NCBI GenBank assembly: GCA_963556695.1
Contig: CAUWAG010000010.1
Span: 496,001-560,000, forward strand
Length of the DNA stretch: 64,000 bases
Source: Anthostomella pinea
Lineage: Eukaryota; Ascomycota; Sordariomycetes; Xylariales; Xylariaceae
Direction: 5' to 3'
The notes beneath the pieces are model-generated. The model was not told the origin of the DNA. It was given only the letters and a program-made list of their open reading frames with translations, and searched no databases. Below, one piece after another: positions 1-12,752 of the stretch. Position numbers and translations under genes: made by a program. Every line of letters starts with the position of its first letter. Within the stretch, counting starts at the first letter, position 1.

Positions 1-159
1 AACTTTATACCACAGTACTCGCCACGCAATTCGACTCCAGACACAACTTCACAACCTCGACGGGACGATCGCGCGGATAGTACGAAGTGAAAACCACAGA
101 GCTGGTTTCGTCCACGAGAATCGGGACTCTGTTCCCACCCCATCACCATCACAGTCGCT

Positions 160-3100
160 ATGACGGCCACCTTCCAGGCGCCGCCGCCGCCGCCGCCACG
201 TGCGTCATCGTCGACCGTCGAGAACATCGACAACGTCGACGCCTTCGCCCGCAAGCTTTACAGGCGCGCGCGCAGCGCTGGCCCCGACTTCGAAGAGATC
301 GCCGCCGTGGTCCGCGGTCTGCACACGGTACTAAAACACCTGAAGGTCGAGGCCGAGGACCCGGAGTCGCTACTCAACGCCGACGGTAGCAACAGCACCT
401 CCGTCTACGTACGCCAGCTGACGCCCATCATCGAGGACTCCGATTTCGCCCTGAAGCAATTGGACACGATACTGGGAAGATACTACGCGCGGGGAGCAGC
501 TATAAATGGAAATGCCAGCGTTGGTAGCGATGGGGAGAGTGGTGTCGGCAAGGCTATAAACGACGGGGACAAGGGCTGGGTACTGCTGGAGAGCCGCGAG
601 CGCGACATGATCGAATTGATCCGGACGAAGCTGGCGAACCAGAAGCTCAACATCGACATGTTTCTCGACACCGTCCAGCTGCACAACCCGGCCAAGTCGC
701 GCCAGATGGTCGACACTACCAGTGCCAACCTCGACTCCATCAAGGACAAGGTGGACGCCATCGCGTCGCGCTTACTACAACGCAAGGACTCAAATCTTGT
801 GAGCGAGAATGAGGATGAACTATGGGAACAATTCAGAGACGCACTGGAAGCGGACGGTTTCTCGAGGGATGTGCTGCGGAAGAACCAGGTAGGTCATCTG
901 ATCTGAGAGGTACGGTGCGCCATGGAAGATACTGACTTGCAGCACAGGATGTCCTACGCGCGTACATACGCCAACTCGACGAGCAGTTCATGGCGCAAGG
1001 CGGCAGGACCCCGTCCGTCCGAGGCTTCCTTGAGAGCTACCACCCCGCAGAAGAGTCTGGGCTGCAAGTCGCACCATATCCAGCGTACATGTATTCGCAA
1101 CCTGCAGAACTGGATTCGAAGGAAATATACAACCCCAGCGTTGAGAACGAAACATTCTTCCCTTCAAAACACATGGAGCGGTTACATCACGACGAGTATC
1201 CGCCTGCGCCGTCTGCTCTACGACAAAGCCATACTGGGCTCTCGTATGAGCATCACTCGTCTGATGATGAAAATGACCCAGCAACAGATGCCATGGCGCT
1301 CATCTCGACGCGGGATCTTATGGCTTTAGACAAGAGGAGCGCCGACCTTGCCATCGCGATGGACAGAGTGCACTTGCATCAGCAGCCGCCCTCCGCGTAT
1401 GCAAATAACTATACTATTTCCGGCTCACCATCAGTCCGCTATGTACCGCCGTCATCCTCGCAGCCCGCTCTCCTGTCTTCCTCTCCCACCACCTACCCGT
1501 ACGACCATACTGAGGGCGACGCGGTCATAGACCAATACGCCTACGACCACGCTTCGCCGCGCTTCGTGCCCTCATTACCTCCTCCACCGCTCGGTAAAAG
1601 TGATGGTAGGCGGAGTCCACAGCCAACGCTTCGTTCAAATTCCATATCGGCGCCCTCCGTCATTGGGGAGGTACAAGCTTTACCACCGCCTGTCCTCCCA
1701 CCGCCAACCTCTTCATCATTACCCCAGCAACAGCAGCAAAGGTGTGCGCGCCTCCTGCCCGACAGCCAGGGCCGTGATATACCACTAGAGGCGAAATGGA
1801 CACGCATTCGTCGCAGCCTGGTGTCTCCCGTGGTACTCGCACAGGCCGGCGTACGTTACGAGGCACGGCCTGATTTCGTGGCCGTCTTGGGCGCGTTAAC
1901 CCGCGAGGAGATCGCCGAGTATGCAAGACGCAGCGCCGAGATCAGGAGCGGCCGGCGTCAATCTTTCCTGGGCGCGCCTGCCTCGATGGCAGCGACGCCA
2001 AACAATTCCGTCGGTGCTCTCCCTGGCGTTCGTGAAGAATATGAAGGCCATGATAAAGATGAGAGTCTGAAGCGATCATTGAGCAGAAAGGACCGTAAAA
2101 CTGAAGACAGATACCATCCCGACAAGTACCGCAATTGGGACGTTATCGAGGGACAACAGGAGGGTAAGGGGCCGGGCTACGTGGTTGACGCGCGCGACGA
2201 GCGCCAACGCCGTCCGCGTCGTGGCGGCCGCACAGATAGTTCGGTCAGCGACCTTTATGACTCCAGCGACGAAGAGGCATTGGACGAGGGCAATGATGAC
2301 CGGGAGCCCTTCCCGGCATACCCGGGCTCCATTCGCAATTCGTATCCGCCATCAGCGGCAAACCCGGTCTTGCAGCGAGCGCACTCGAGTTCCCAGCCAT
2401 ACCATCACAACTTCTCGTCCTCGCCAGGCAACAACCCGAACCGCATGCGGACCGACAGCGGGCTCGCGGACATCAGTTCCAACTCGAGCTTTGCATCCGG
2501 ATCCGCATCTGACGACGGCGTTGAGCAGAAGGGCACCAAGGTCTACCCGTACATCGTTCCGGCGCCAAAGGAGGGGGCGGAGAACGCGCGGATGAACGGG
2601 GCTGCGAGTCCCGCGGCAACGGTCAAGCCGAAGCCGATACTGAAGAATAGAGGCGATGACCCGCATGTACGCTTCAATCCCGAGCCCCAGGTTCTGGACG
2701 AGAGTGTCGGGTCTCTGCCGCGGAGCAGTAGTCGGCGAGACAGAGACAGAGACAGGGATCGCGAGCGGGAACGAGAACGCGACCCTCGGGAAAGGGGAGA
2801 GAGCCTCAGCCACCGACATCGCGACCGCGGTGACAGTATACGAGACCGGGAAAGAGAGTCACACAGAGACCGCGAGAAGCGCTACCGCTCCGACCGCTAC
2901 CTCGACAGAGAGCAGGAGCGCGAACGCTACCCGGAGCGAAACAACTCGGACCGCTACCGGGAGCACCGGCATCATGGTGGTGGTGGTGGTGGTGGTTGTG
3001 GCAGTAGATATGCAAGCGTGAACCCCAGCTCTCGACGCGGCGAGAGGGAGAGGGAGGACTATTCTGCTCCGACTAGTGGCAACTCGAGCAGTCGTCGCAA

Positions 3101-3215
3101 GGACGAGCGCGCTACGCGGAAACGTACCCGCGGAGATACGCTGCGCGCGGTGGGCATTGGGGGTGCGGCGGCGAGCCTGTTGAGCGTGCTTACTGAGGCT
3201 GCGGCTGGTCTGTAG
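160..3215 (+). CDS. Large low-complexity protein with DUF8035-like segment
   Basis: Two exons (160-888 and 948-3215) are joined by a 59-bp intron with donor GTAGGT and acceptor CACAG. The frame is continuous across it (LRKNQ then DVLRAY), giving about 998 residues from an ATG at 160. Residues 1-245 are helical and resemble the N-terminal regions of many fungal proteins. Residues about 507-580 (WTRIRRSLVSPVVL, then RYEARPDFVAVLG) look like the fungal domain of unknown function DUF8035; this is recognition by eye. The rest is disordered: Pro/Ser tracts, an Arg-Asp/Arg-Glu run near 840-915, a poly-Gly run near 920, and a small hydrophobic C-terminus. The RD/RE pattern suggests a nuclear or RNA-associated protein, but function is unknown. 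The gene looks intact. Confidence 0.8.
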
Positions 3216-4425
3216 ACTTGGGCTGGTCTCTTGTCATTCTTTGTTCTCCATCCAGTCCACTTCAGGACCGGGGCGTTATCATCATGATCATGGCTTCTAA
3301 CGGGATAATGGTCTTGGATATACCTCATCGAATTGGATTTGTCTGCATGGGAGTTTCATTCGCTCTCGCATGCATCATCATCATCATCATCACCCCTATA
3401 CCTACCTGGTGTTTTCGGGGAGTTGTATCGATGGAGTTTCGATGTTGAAACGAGGGTAATGGATGGGTGTATGTATCTTTTGTACCACGACCATGTAGTT
3501 GAGGATAGTGGGCGGTTGCGAAAATGATGATACCCCGTTACTTTCGACTTTTTGATCTTGTTCTTGGTGGCTTTGTGGCGTAACTTTACCGTGTGGTGTG
3601 ACTTGCGCTATGAATCGTTCTCTTGCCGTGACAATCTTGACGATGCTGTCTAGTTGGTTGTCTAGGAGGTCGTGTTGTGGTGCTGGCTTACTATTACTAC
3701 TGCTCTCCCGAATAAGCGCGAGCATCATCGGCGGTGTGGGTGTCGCAGTCGCGTCGTTACCGTCATGCTGAATCTCCTAAATCATTTCATTCAAGGCCGT
3801 GGGCCGTCGCCGGTTTTAACTTGCTGTTATAATTGCCGCTGTTTGATGGTAAAAAGTCACTACTGTACATTGCGAGAAGATTTTCCGTATCTTCGACCAC
3901 GATTATGTTTGAGTATTGGTCTACTTCATATCATGGACATTCTTTCACACCGGCTGTTGTTAAGTGCGGCCCTCGAGCGTGTATCGTTTTGTTTCGTTAC
4001 GGTTACCGATTAAGCAAACGAGGACAATTGGAATTATATGATTAATGCCGAGTTAGGCAGCACGAGAGCAGACACGGTTATGGGTCGGTTATGGGTCGGT
4101 CATAGCTCGGTATGGTTAGGTACATGTAAGACTACCTAGAAAGAGTTGAAGCTATCACGAGATCGAGGCATTGCCGTCGGTTAAGCATTTGCCGCTGTAC
4201 GAATGAGGGCATTCGCATCCCTTGCAGAGGGTCACCACCACAGCAACCGCAATGCTGTTCAGTTGAACACAACACCAAATAATAAATCGCTGAAACGGAA
4301 AGCTTACTTACCATAAGTAGTCCAACCACAAAGCCTCCGTGAAATCAAAACAGACTCAAGCGCGGGCTCAGGAGAGACACTACCGAACCTTACGAGGTCG
4401 CGTCGGACGTGGCGGCCTCCCTCGC
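3216..4425. other. Intergenic region, no gene seen
   Basis: This is the 3' flank of the first gene and the upstream region of the small secreted peptide. It has short simple repeats (a CAT run near 3373-3392) and a short TATGGGTCGGT near-repeat around 4078-4100. Open frames here are short and lack protein-like composition. Confidence 0.6.
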
Positions 4426-4432
4426 TATAAAA
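4426..4432 (+). promoter_or_regulatory. TATA box upstream of small secreted peptide
   Basis: TATAAAA is followed by pyrimidine-rich stretches (CTCTCTCTTCTTTCC) and lies about 280 bp before the ATG at 4709. This fits a fungal promoter with a 5' UTR of roughly 200 nt. It supports transcription of the small gene downstream. Confidence 0.5.
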
Positions 4433-4708
4433 TCCAGCGTTGGTCCGCAGGCCTCTCTCTTCTTTCCTTTCTGATCAACCGCGGAGTACAACATCATCCA
4501 TACAGGTCACAAGTCTCTCCCCTCAACCTTCGAGTATATCCACATATACCACCATCCGCCAACCATCGCACCGAGGCAGGGACAGAAAACACCGCCCCAT
4601 ACAGAAAGCGTTGCCATATTCCCGCCGCCCCTTTCCTCCCCCTGATGATCACCACCATGGCCAGCCAACTCACCTCCGGCGGCTATCAGTCACCACAACC
4701 TATCTACA

Positions 4709-4889
4709 ATGCGCGCCTTCCTACTCCTACTGGCCATCGGCACGGCCCTCATCAACAACGCCAACGCCGCACCAGTGCCAACACCGCACCGATGCCATCC
4801 CCACCGGTGCCTCGGTGATGGTGAAGAGGCAGGTCCCGAGCCCGTGCCGTAGCTGCGACGCTTCTGGGTGCCCGGGCTGTCATGGCTGA
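4709..4889 (+). CDS. Tiny secreted Cys-rich peptide precursor, split frame
   Basis: An ATG at 4709 opens a textbook signal peptide (MRAFLLLLAIGTAL, then NANA-A as cleavage site). In that frame translation stops at 4852 after 47 residues. One frame over, the same DNA reads a VKRQ dibasic site, typical of Kex2 processing of fungal propeptides. It is followed by a 19-residue tail with two CxxC motifs (CRSC and CPGC), stopping at 4889. Two explanations fit. A single-base indel may have broken a preprohormone- or effector-like gene. Alternatively a 52-bp intron (4775-4826, weak donor GTGCCA, acceptor GAAG) restores frame and joins the signal peptide directly to the RQ tail, giving about 42 residues. 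The intron lacks a clear branch site. Function is unknown. Confidence 0.5.
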
Positions 4890-6113
4890 GCTTCCGGTAG
4901 AGGCATGCCCTTGGGTACAGACAGGCTGGACTATGAAGCAGGCGAGAGGAGTGCGAGAGGAGGAGCTACTTACTGGTTGTAATTGAAGAGCGGCTAGACA
5001 ATACGAACCCATATTGAGCCGTCAAGGACCTGATAACAATCATTCAGAGTGAGATCCTTGCACCCAATACTAGAAGGGACCCGTTACGCATTGCGGCCCG
5101 TCCATCTTACGATCCCGACCAGTGCACTAAACACTCACGGAGAGGAACGGGACACTGCAAGCCGGAAGCGTCTGGCTGCGATGGGTATGTGACACATGTT
5201 GCCCAGCAGCGGCGAGTGGTAGCGAACATTGGGGCGCAAGGCCACAAGTATGCAAACAAAGGCCAAATTTTTCAACCCGGGTGTAATGGTGCAATGGTAA
5301 AATATCTATAAAAACCAGTGCGCTCCGCATCGATCTACACCTTGCGGGCCAGATAATCTAGCACCCTAGAAGGTCTTAAAGATGGTTTTCGTAGCACACA
5401 GGAGCCTATCGGTTCGACCCCTCCTGAGTGTGAGCTTTTTGGTATTTTTTGGGTTTTATATTTATTGCCCCCTGCACGTTTAATGATCTTTTAAATATGT
5501 TTGCAGGTTTATCTCGGGGTGTATAGCAGTTAAGCGACGCCCCCTCCCTGTAGAGTTTAAGGTTGCAGAGTACCTAATATAGAGAGGAAGCAAGCTGGTA
5601 AATGCAGCACGATCTGAAAGGTTGGCGGGAAGGTCCTAAGCAGTTGTTCATGCCTGAGGTTCTAACCAGCACGCCTCGAATGACGAGTGATGGTCGAGTG
5701 ACGCGCTCTTGCCACGGAGAGCCCAAATGCCTTGCACAGACAAGACAGCTCACGGAAGGATCACTTACTCCTGAGGTATCATGTCTAAAGCGCCCCCCGC
5801 AGTTAGATTCTACATAACTCAAGGCACGTTTACCTGCCAATGACTATGTTGGACACAGGCGTTGTAGGAAGTAGCCATTGGCAACTTTCGATCGATCTTG
5901 CCTGGCGTTTATCACAGGGTGCTCCAACATATTTGCCCCTGAGCAGTCCTAGGCTGGTGCCATCCACGATAATTTCCCCACGCCTGCTCACTTCTCCCCA
6001 CGCCTGCTTCTCTTGATGGTCAACAACTACGATGTTCTTTCCCTTCACTGAACGACTCGTCACAGACTCTGCCACGCCTTCCTCTCCTCTGAAACTCCCC
6101 AAGACCTGGCGAC
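4890..6113. other. Intergenic region, no gene seen
   Basis: Mixed composition with a T-rich stretch near 5437-5465. GGTTCGACCCC near 5412 resembles a tRNA B box, but no cloverleaf forms around it. No convincing coding frame was found. Confidence 0.55.
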
Positions 6114-6171
6114 CTATTTAAACGCCCATCAATTTCAGACCTCCCTCCTCTTCTCTCTTCTCTTCTCCAGC

Positions 6172-6880
6172 ATGCTTACCACCACCAATATCCTTATCTG
6201 CCGAGCCCCGTCCAAAGTCCAACATACACAGCCACGCCATTGTCCATCATCCCGTTTCTTCTCCAGATTCCCATCTTCCGTCCTGCTCCAAGTCAACTCC
6301 GTCACGCTCCGACTCATCTTTCCTCCGCATCCACCGTTTCCGAATCCGACAAACCCACGACAATCCCACGCCATGCTCTCCTCAAAGTCATACACGACCG
6401 ACAAGAACATATCGACCCGGCTCCCATCGGGCAAGTCGGCAACCCATCATGGGTAAGCCTTCGTCTACCCCCCGTTGCCTCTGTCCTTCTGTCATCCTCC
6501 TGTCCGCCCTCCTGTCCGCCCCCTTCTCCATAACATTGTTGCCGATAGATCAGTTCACTAACCACGTCTTTCCACACAGCAATTCGTCAGAACCAGCACT
6601 GCCTTCGGATGGGAGCGGGTCCAACGGTCGAGGGGCCTCAGCATTGGAGGGACGTCATCCATCATGCATTCGATGTCGGTTTCGCGATTGCGTCGAGGAA
6701 GATGTTCAGTCGGAGGTGACGAGGCAGAGATTTCTGAAGCTTGAACGACAAGTGGAAGAATACCGGAAGTCTAATGGGAATTGGAGAAGAACGGTCTCGA
6801 TGATGGCAATGCGTGTGATGGCACTTGTGGTAGTTGTTGAGACAGGGCTGGGCATCGCGATTCTCTTGGGTTGGTGGTGA
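6172..6880 (+). CDS. Small tail-anchored coiled-coil protein
   Basis: Two exons (6172-6452 and 6580-6880) flank a 127-bp intron (GTAAGC...CACAG). The join makes one Gly codon and gives about 193 residues. The second exon encodes two Cys pairs (SCIRCRFRDC), a charged coiled-coil segment (FLKLERQVEEYRKS) and a C-terminal hydrophobic segment ending GLGIAILLGWW. The last looks like a single transmembrane tail anchor. A TATTTAAA motif lies only about 50 bp before the first ATG, so translation may start lower, for example at the in-frame ATG at 6373. I do not recognise the family. Support comes from splice signals and the protein-like second exon; the first exon is Ser/Pro/Thr-rich and less certain. 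Confidence 0.5.
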
Positions 6881-7201
6881 GCATTGTATTCTTAGACAAC
6901 ATCAATAATGCATGAATGATGCATTATGTTTCTGCAGTTCGCGATCTTTCTTGCTGCATACGGAAGTGATACTGTGGTCGCTGATCAAAGCCTCATTCTG
7001 TCGGGCTAATGTTGTAACTCCTTTGAACTTCGTGTGGTATCATTCATTCATGGCTGTCGTCTGCTACTATGAAAACATCCCAATGACAAACCCAGCGCTG
7101 AAATCGCAGCCATCGACCAATGCATCCGTCGTGTATATCAACTGCCAATGACCGCAGTCCACGTATGTTCATGCAAAAGTATGTACACCTGAAGCATCAT
7201 C
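6881..7201. other. Short spacer between convergent genes
   Basis: About 320 bp lie between the 3' ends of the tail-anchored gene and dpb11. Only 3' UTR-like sequence is seen. Confidence 0.6.
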
Positions 7202-9951
7202 TCATCGTCTTCTCGTAGTCCTCCTGGTGCCAACACCCTCGACGGGCATGTAGTCTGCCATAGTGACCTTCTCCTGGCTTTGCCTGCCGCCAGAAATCCT
7301 CTTGTTCCCTCCCATCATCCGGTCCATCATGACTTCGCGATGCCTCCGCGCCTCGGGGTTATCGTATTCCAGCTGTGTCGCGGGAGGCGGATTGTCCGCG
7401 TCCACTCCGCCCGGTTCCATGATCCCGTCCAGAAGCCCGCTGCCACCACTATGTGCGCTCTGTGTTGAATCCAGACGGTTTAGCATTGAGCCTGTTGCTG
7501 CGTTTGCTGACGACTCGGTGCTTCCACTCGATGCCGCAGATACGTTACTGGCCGCCCGGCCCAGGATATCTCGTTTTCGCCGTTGGGGCCTTGTGCCAGG
7601 TTGTGGCTTCAGACCAGTGCCCATTTGTACTGCCTCCTCGTGAGAGATGAGGGAGCCCAAACGTTTCGACATTTCTTCGCGCTCGAAGGCTTTCGCCTGT
7701 TCTTTGCGCTTGCGCTCTGCCGCCTCGTCTTCTACGACTGTCTCTTTGGGGGGTTGAGCTGTTGTTTCCAGGTCCTCGCCACCCTCCGAATCGCCAACTT
7801 CGCCCCCGGTGGGAAAACGTTTGAGCTTGCGTGCTTGGTGAGCCGTCTTTGGTAACGGTGATGGCGGCGACTTGTTGAGTGCGTTTGAAGTTACTTCAGC
7901 TAAGGGTGCAGTGCTGAACGCATTGTCCATGCTTTCCACCTGGTGTGTCGGAGCTGTCTCGTAATGTGATTCACCAGCTTCCTCCCTCTGTATGATCCTA
8001 TTGTCTGCATCGAGTACTATAGGTCCATCATCGAATGCTGTCATATCAAGGCCACCCCTCGGTGGTGGCACCGGCACTTTGTTGTTTGACTTCGCGTTTC
8101 TAAGTGCGGGTTCGGACCTTGATCTCTGCAGTTGCTGGCATTCCTTCCTTTTCAACTTGTCAGATAAAGAGCCTGCTTTGGCCTGCAGGCCCTTGAACTG
8201 GTACTTCTCATGCGGCACAAGACAGCCCGTGGTAATGCATTGCCACAGCCAGTCGGCGTTGACAACTGGGATATTCGAGAGAGTCGCGATGTCGAGCTTT
8301 TGCTTCCTCACACTCTCGAGACTTGAACAAACGAGTAACGAGCTCTGAGCGTTTAGCCATTCCGAATATTTGGCTCCTAGCTGGACGATGGACTTTTCCA
8401 CTTGATTCAGCTGTTCGTTGCGAAAACCGGCTGAACATATCGTCAAATCTTGAAAGCCGTCGATGGGGAAATGCGGAAATGGCTGTCCCAGGACGTGGTC
8501 GTATGGCGAAAAAAGTGTTTTATTGTGTATGCAACGCTCGATGAAGAATTCGGTGATGATGTGGACACCCTCTGGAAGTTGTGGGTGGGAGTCGGGTTGG
8601 GACAACTGTGGTACGAGAAGATAGCGCTGATATCGTGGCTCCCCGTGGGATAGCGACGCAACGTCTTCGAGTGACGTGGATATTTGACCCCCGTGTGACG
8701 CAAGGAACCCGGATACAAATTCCTCCCTAGGCCTAGGAAAGCCATGGACAAAGAAGCGACAGCCTGCGAATACTCCTTCACGGTGACTCGGAAGATCGTC
8801 AGTACGCGGTGGTGGCATTGACCCAACATCCTCGGTCGCAGGCGCAATAGAATCCGCCACTGGGACGCTGGGCGCGGTAGGTGCGCTCGGCTCTCGATGT
8901 TCGGTCATCGACTTTGACAGATCGGCGGATTGGTTCTGGTCAAGAATATCGCCCCATAGGCCATCTCTCTGGCTGTTCAATTTCATACTGGCACTTTTCC
9001 TCAGCTTCCTCCTCCCCTCTTCCGCCGCAGTGGAAGGACCCTCTCGCACTCGCTTCCGTGGGTGTATTTTCGGCGGCTGGTTCCTTGTCCAGGCATCCTT
9101 CCCTCGCTCTTCTAGGGGCAGAGTCGGATCGTAACACTCTTCGTTGAGTATCATGCCCCTTTCCACACTATCGTGCAACCATTCGATCGAAACGGTGCGT
9201 ATTTCCCATTTCCGGGCGGCAGCGTATTTCTTGCCCTCGGGTTTGTTGACTATCAAGTGAGTGACTCGTCTAGAGAGATCACCAACGTATTCGCCCCCGT
9301 TGGCTCTGACCTTGTCCTCAATCATGCTGCGTATGTCATCTGTTACGGTCAGCTACCACGACACGGTATCCCAGGTGAGGCATCTGGGAGGCATACTGTC
9401 TTCAAACCCCGTCAAGCAACACACCAACCTCGACCTCTCGCGCGCTTCTGGTATTAGGCTGTTGGGGATACCCCCACGCGACTCGAATGTCTTTAATGTC
9501 CATTTGTTTTCCAGGGTGACAAAGTCGATCTGCTGGTCTTCCATCCATAAGGCTCGCACGGCGTCAACCCATCCAGCAGCCATAGGCTTGACGTCGTTCC
9601 TTCCCCTGGCAACATGGCGATACTTGGCCGTGTTGTAGTCTCCCACTATCAAGTGCGTAACGTCGGGTGTCAGATCGTATTTGTGGACGCCGCCCATGTC
9701 GGCGGTTCGCTGTGCGATTTCGGACTACAGGATGAAGGCACGTCAGCCAATGCACGCTCTCGTGATTCGGTCTGATATTGCAGGCATCGTTGGGTATTCG
9801 CAGTGTTCGCAGTGGTGGTGGTGGCCGTGGTGGGGTTGGCACTTACACGTTGATCGGCCTCGATGTTGGTACAGCAGAGGACTTGACCTCGGAATGGCTT
9901 GGACGAGTCGAAAGACCCTCCGCCGACGTCCAAAAGGGGCGGTGGCTCCAT
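7202..9951 (-). CDS. dpb11: BRCT-repeat replication/checkpoint protein (Dpb11/Rad4/TopBP1)
   Basis: Three exons on the minus strand (9951-9847, 9724-9397, 9339-7202) give about 856 residues. Both introns have good sites (GTAAGT...TGTAG and GTATGC...AACAG) and keep frame. BRCT repeats are visible: BRCT1 about residues 18-95 (PFRGQVLCC, then THLIVG and AAGWVDAVRALW), BRCT2 about 131-215 (RLVCCLTGF, then THLIVN and SIEWLHDSV), and a second pair in the middle (CRFFVHGF, later DLTICSAGF and NADWLWQCITTG). The paired arrangement and length match yeast Dpb11 and fission-yeast Rad4/Cut5. These scaffold proteins bind phosphorylated Sld2/Sld3 to start replication and activate the Mec1/ATR checkpoint in the nucleus. 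The C-terminal third is charged and disordered and includes a KKLKR-like basic patch and RRTTRRR at the end. The first ATG on this strand is at 9951. Confidence 0.9.
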
Positions 9952-12134
9952 ATTCGAGGTCAGTTTGAACACAAGCAAGGCATTGGAGGCGGTGTTGAGC
10001 AAAGCAAGGCGATATAGGATAGCAGACAGGCAGACGGCGAGATCAAAGAGCGCTGGAGTGGCGCGTCCAGTCGCGTCAAAGAGCTGATGCTATAAATTGA
10101 AATAATTGCGGGCCCCTTCGTCGCGTGTTCTGGGTTATCGCCGCAGCGCTAATTTAATTCAGAATTTCTATATATTGTACTTAACAAGGCCGTTGCCTCC
10201 GGCCAGCGTTTACAGGGCTGAGCACGTGGCTTAGGTCAGCTGTGGCGCTGTGGCTGCTCCTCCCATTGCCCATTTGAATTCAATGGTTACGCATCGTTCA
10301 TGTTGCATGATGCATCATCCTGCGTGGTTCAACAATCCAGACTTGTGTGTTCTGGCTCAACTGAACTGAACGAAGGGCAACGACGACTTCGAGGGCATAC
10401 GCTTTGCCTGTCTCTTGGCTTATAGTGCTGCGCTGCCTCTCCGCCTCAGCTTCTTCGGGTCTTCCCATCTGACGACTGGCACTACCTTCGCAGCTGGGGT
10501 CATGCTTCACCACTGTGCTGTCAAGGCCACCGATTTAGACCTCGAAGCCTCCGACTGAACTGGCGGAGCGGCCTGGTGAACAGGTATCCTCACATCCGTC
10601 TGGAGCCCTATCCGATCGGGGGGGACTGTACACTGCCGAGACTGGTTGAGCATGCAGGTAGGTTCCTACCTCATATCCACGAAAACTACGACTACCTGCC
10701 TTGTTCGCCTCACGGGACCCTACATGATTGCCTCTCATGCTGAGGCACGAACCGCAGTTCGGATGCCGTCATGTTGTCTGATCGTTATTAGGCTTGGCGC
10801 CTGGCCTTCTGGATATTATCCCTTGGGACGATACATACGCCCTGCATCACGCGTCATTGTCCTGCTTCGAAGACGCCGAGAATGGCCGAGCATATTCCCC
10901 CTTGCCTCGTCCTGATGCGCTATCACTACAACGACAGTCGCAGTGCGACTCTTTTCCCCGTTGGCAGTCGGAGCACTGGCACTATCTTAAGTCTAGATGA
11001 GCACTTCGTTATCTACAGCGACAGACTTGTGAAGTTGTGACCATTTCTTCTCGGCGAGACTCGGCTCCTCCGTGAACTCTCCTCGAGACGACCCATCCCG
11101 GAAGGATCATTTATTATTTGCACCGACTGCGGGCTTGTTTGAACGGTGCGTCACATCCGATACTATTCTCGGTGCTCCCACACGCTTGACATCATTTGCC
11201 TACGTAGTTTGGAACTAGGCCTTCTAGTTTGCTGACCTTCAGGCGACAACTGCACGTTTTAGCCGGCTGCCTCCCCGTTGGTTTCCAGCCGGTGTTTTGT
11301 GTATCGAGCGAGCTGCCTACTTCGTGCCAGGATGAGTTCTTTGTGCAGCGCGTGGCCGCCACCATCGGACGTCGCCCGTGAGAGTTCCAATCAACTTCCG
11401 GACCCCTTATTACACACACCAACCCTATCTGTGGCCATGCAGCGATAGGCAATTGGGTTCATTGGCTGTCCTGTATCTGCCACTTTGTCCACCGCATCGT
11501 GTTACCCCTCTGGGGAACCCGAAGATCTCGATACTATTGTTCACGGCGCCACCAAACCGCCCGGTTGCTTGGATGTGCAGGAGGCAGACTCTCCGGTCGA
11601 CAAGCCGCCCGTACACAATGACCTGACACGCATCCGTGTATAGACGACTGCCAAGGCGGACCTGGACGCTTGTCTTCGAGTTGTCTCCCTCCCGTCCCTA
11701 TCAATCCATTTTTCACGCCCCGATCTATGTCTTGCATTGCTCGCGCTACATCCTGGCGGAATGGCTGTGGCATCATTGTGTGACCACAGGCCCGACAAGC
11801 CGGTGTGCGAGGCTTTAGTACGTAAAATCACCGAGTCTGGATATATGTTGTATGTATGCTTCTGCGTAGCTGCTGGTCTACTCAAATGCAGCCTCACCAC
11901 CCGTTACGCGTTAGTTGGCGCTTCAGCTCCATGTGGGTATTCGACCATATCCATACCAACAAAACCAAGGAAGCCCTGGGTTAGTCTCGTCTGGCGGACC
12001 TTGGCAGCTCTTCAAGACTGACCAAAATAAGCCCAAGGTCCCTTTGATTGACTCGAGGAAAACCTTTTCTTCATCACATCTCCATTACCCCGTGTTCGCC
12101 TACTGGGTGCTCTTCACACACCCGCCCATCCACC
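9952..12134. other. 2.2-kb gene-poor region
   Basis: No open frame here looks like a conserved protein. Frames are short, overlapping and of biased composition. I see no terminal repeats, tandem arrays or RNA genes. It may hold promoters for the flanking genes or a decayed gene I cannot recognise. Confidence 0.5.
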
Positions 12135-12752
12135 ATGCCACGCTACACATCACCCTCACCAGCGACCTCACGCTCTTCGTCTCCATCGGGCCCCAGACGG
12201 AGCCGCTCCGCACAACCGGCGCGTCACCGACGTCGTCGCTCACCAACCCCCGAGGGCAGGACACATAAAGATGCCCTCAAGACCTCGCTAGTCTTCCTCG
12301 GCGCTGTCGGCGCTGCTTCGCTAGTCGCACAGAAATACTGGCCCAAGGGTTTCATATACGGCGAAGCAGAGCATTTTGAGGAGAAGGCCAAGAAGAAGGT
12401 CAATCAGATAAAGCATGCCGTTCTTGGCGACAGTCATGATGACGAACGAGAGCGCGGTCGGAGACGCAAGAGTACACATGAGCCTGACTACTACTCGGAG
12501 GACGACAGGTACCGAGAATGTGGTGGTCATCGCCAAAAAAGCCGTCTCGAGCTGGAGGGTCTTATGGGTACTTCTCTACCACCGGGCCGGCACCGGTATG
12601 CCGAGGGAGACAGAGGAAGACACCACGGTGACGGTGCTGGCCGTCGGAGCCGCCACGTCGATGATGACCGCTACGAACTGAGGGACATGAGATACACCGA
12701 GAGGCAGGCGCCGCGGCCCAGGAGGTACATGTCGGGTGACGATTCATACTAA
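12135..12752 (+). CDS. Small basic/charged protein with one hydrophobic segment
   Basis: The start is the ATG at 12135 in a strong context (CACCATGCC); no ATG lies upstream in frame. The product is about 205 residues. A Ser/Arg/Pro-rich N-terminus (about residues 1-42) precedes a hydrophobic stretch (SLVFLGAVGAASLVAQKYW, about 50-68) that could be a single membrane segment. Next comes KGFIYG and an Arg/Asp/His-rich tail with many RR, DDR and HR pairs. No intron is needed. It resembles fungal lineage-specific proteins of unknown function. Confidence 0.65.
   Translation: MPRYTSPSPATSRSSSPSGPRRSRSAQPARHRRRRSPTPEGRTHKDALKTSLVFLGAVGAASLVAQKYWPKGFIYGEAEHFEEKAKKKVNQIKHAVLGDSHDDERERGRRRKSTHEPDYYSEDDRYRECGGHRQKSRLELEGLMGTSLPPGRHRYAEGDRGRHHGDGAGRRSRHVDDDRYELRDMRYTERQAPRPRRYMSGDDSY

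Noticed and set aside
5380..5440. tRNA-like B box GGTTCGACCCC and T-arm-like hairpin
   Set aside because: The T stem fails to pair beyond two bases and no A box or acceptor lies at a tRNA-like distance.
11098..11112. GGAAGGATCATTTATT, similar to the 3' end of 18S rRNA
   Set aside because: Only about 13 bases match and no rRNA sequence precedes it, so it is chance.
11541..11900. 119-residue minus-strand open frame
   Set aside because: Starts without ATG, has no recognisable motif or intron support, and overlaps other equally open frames.
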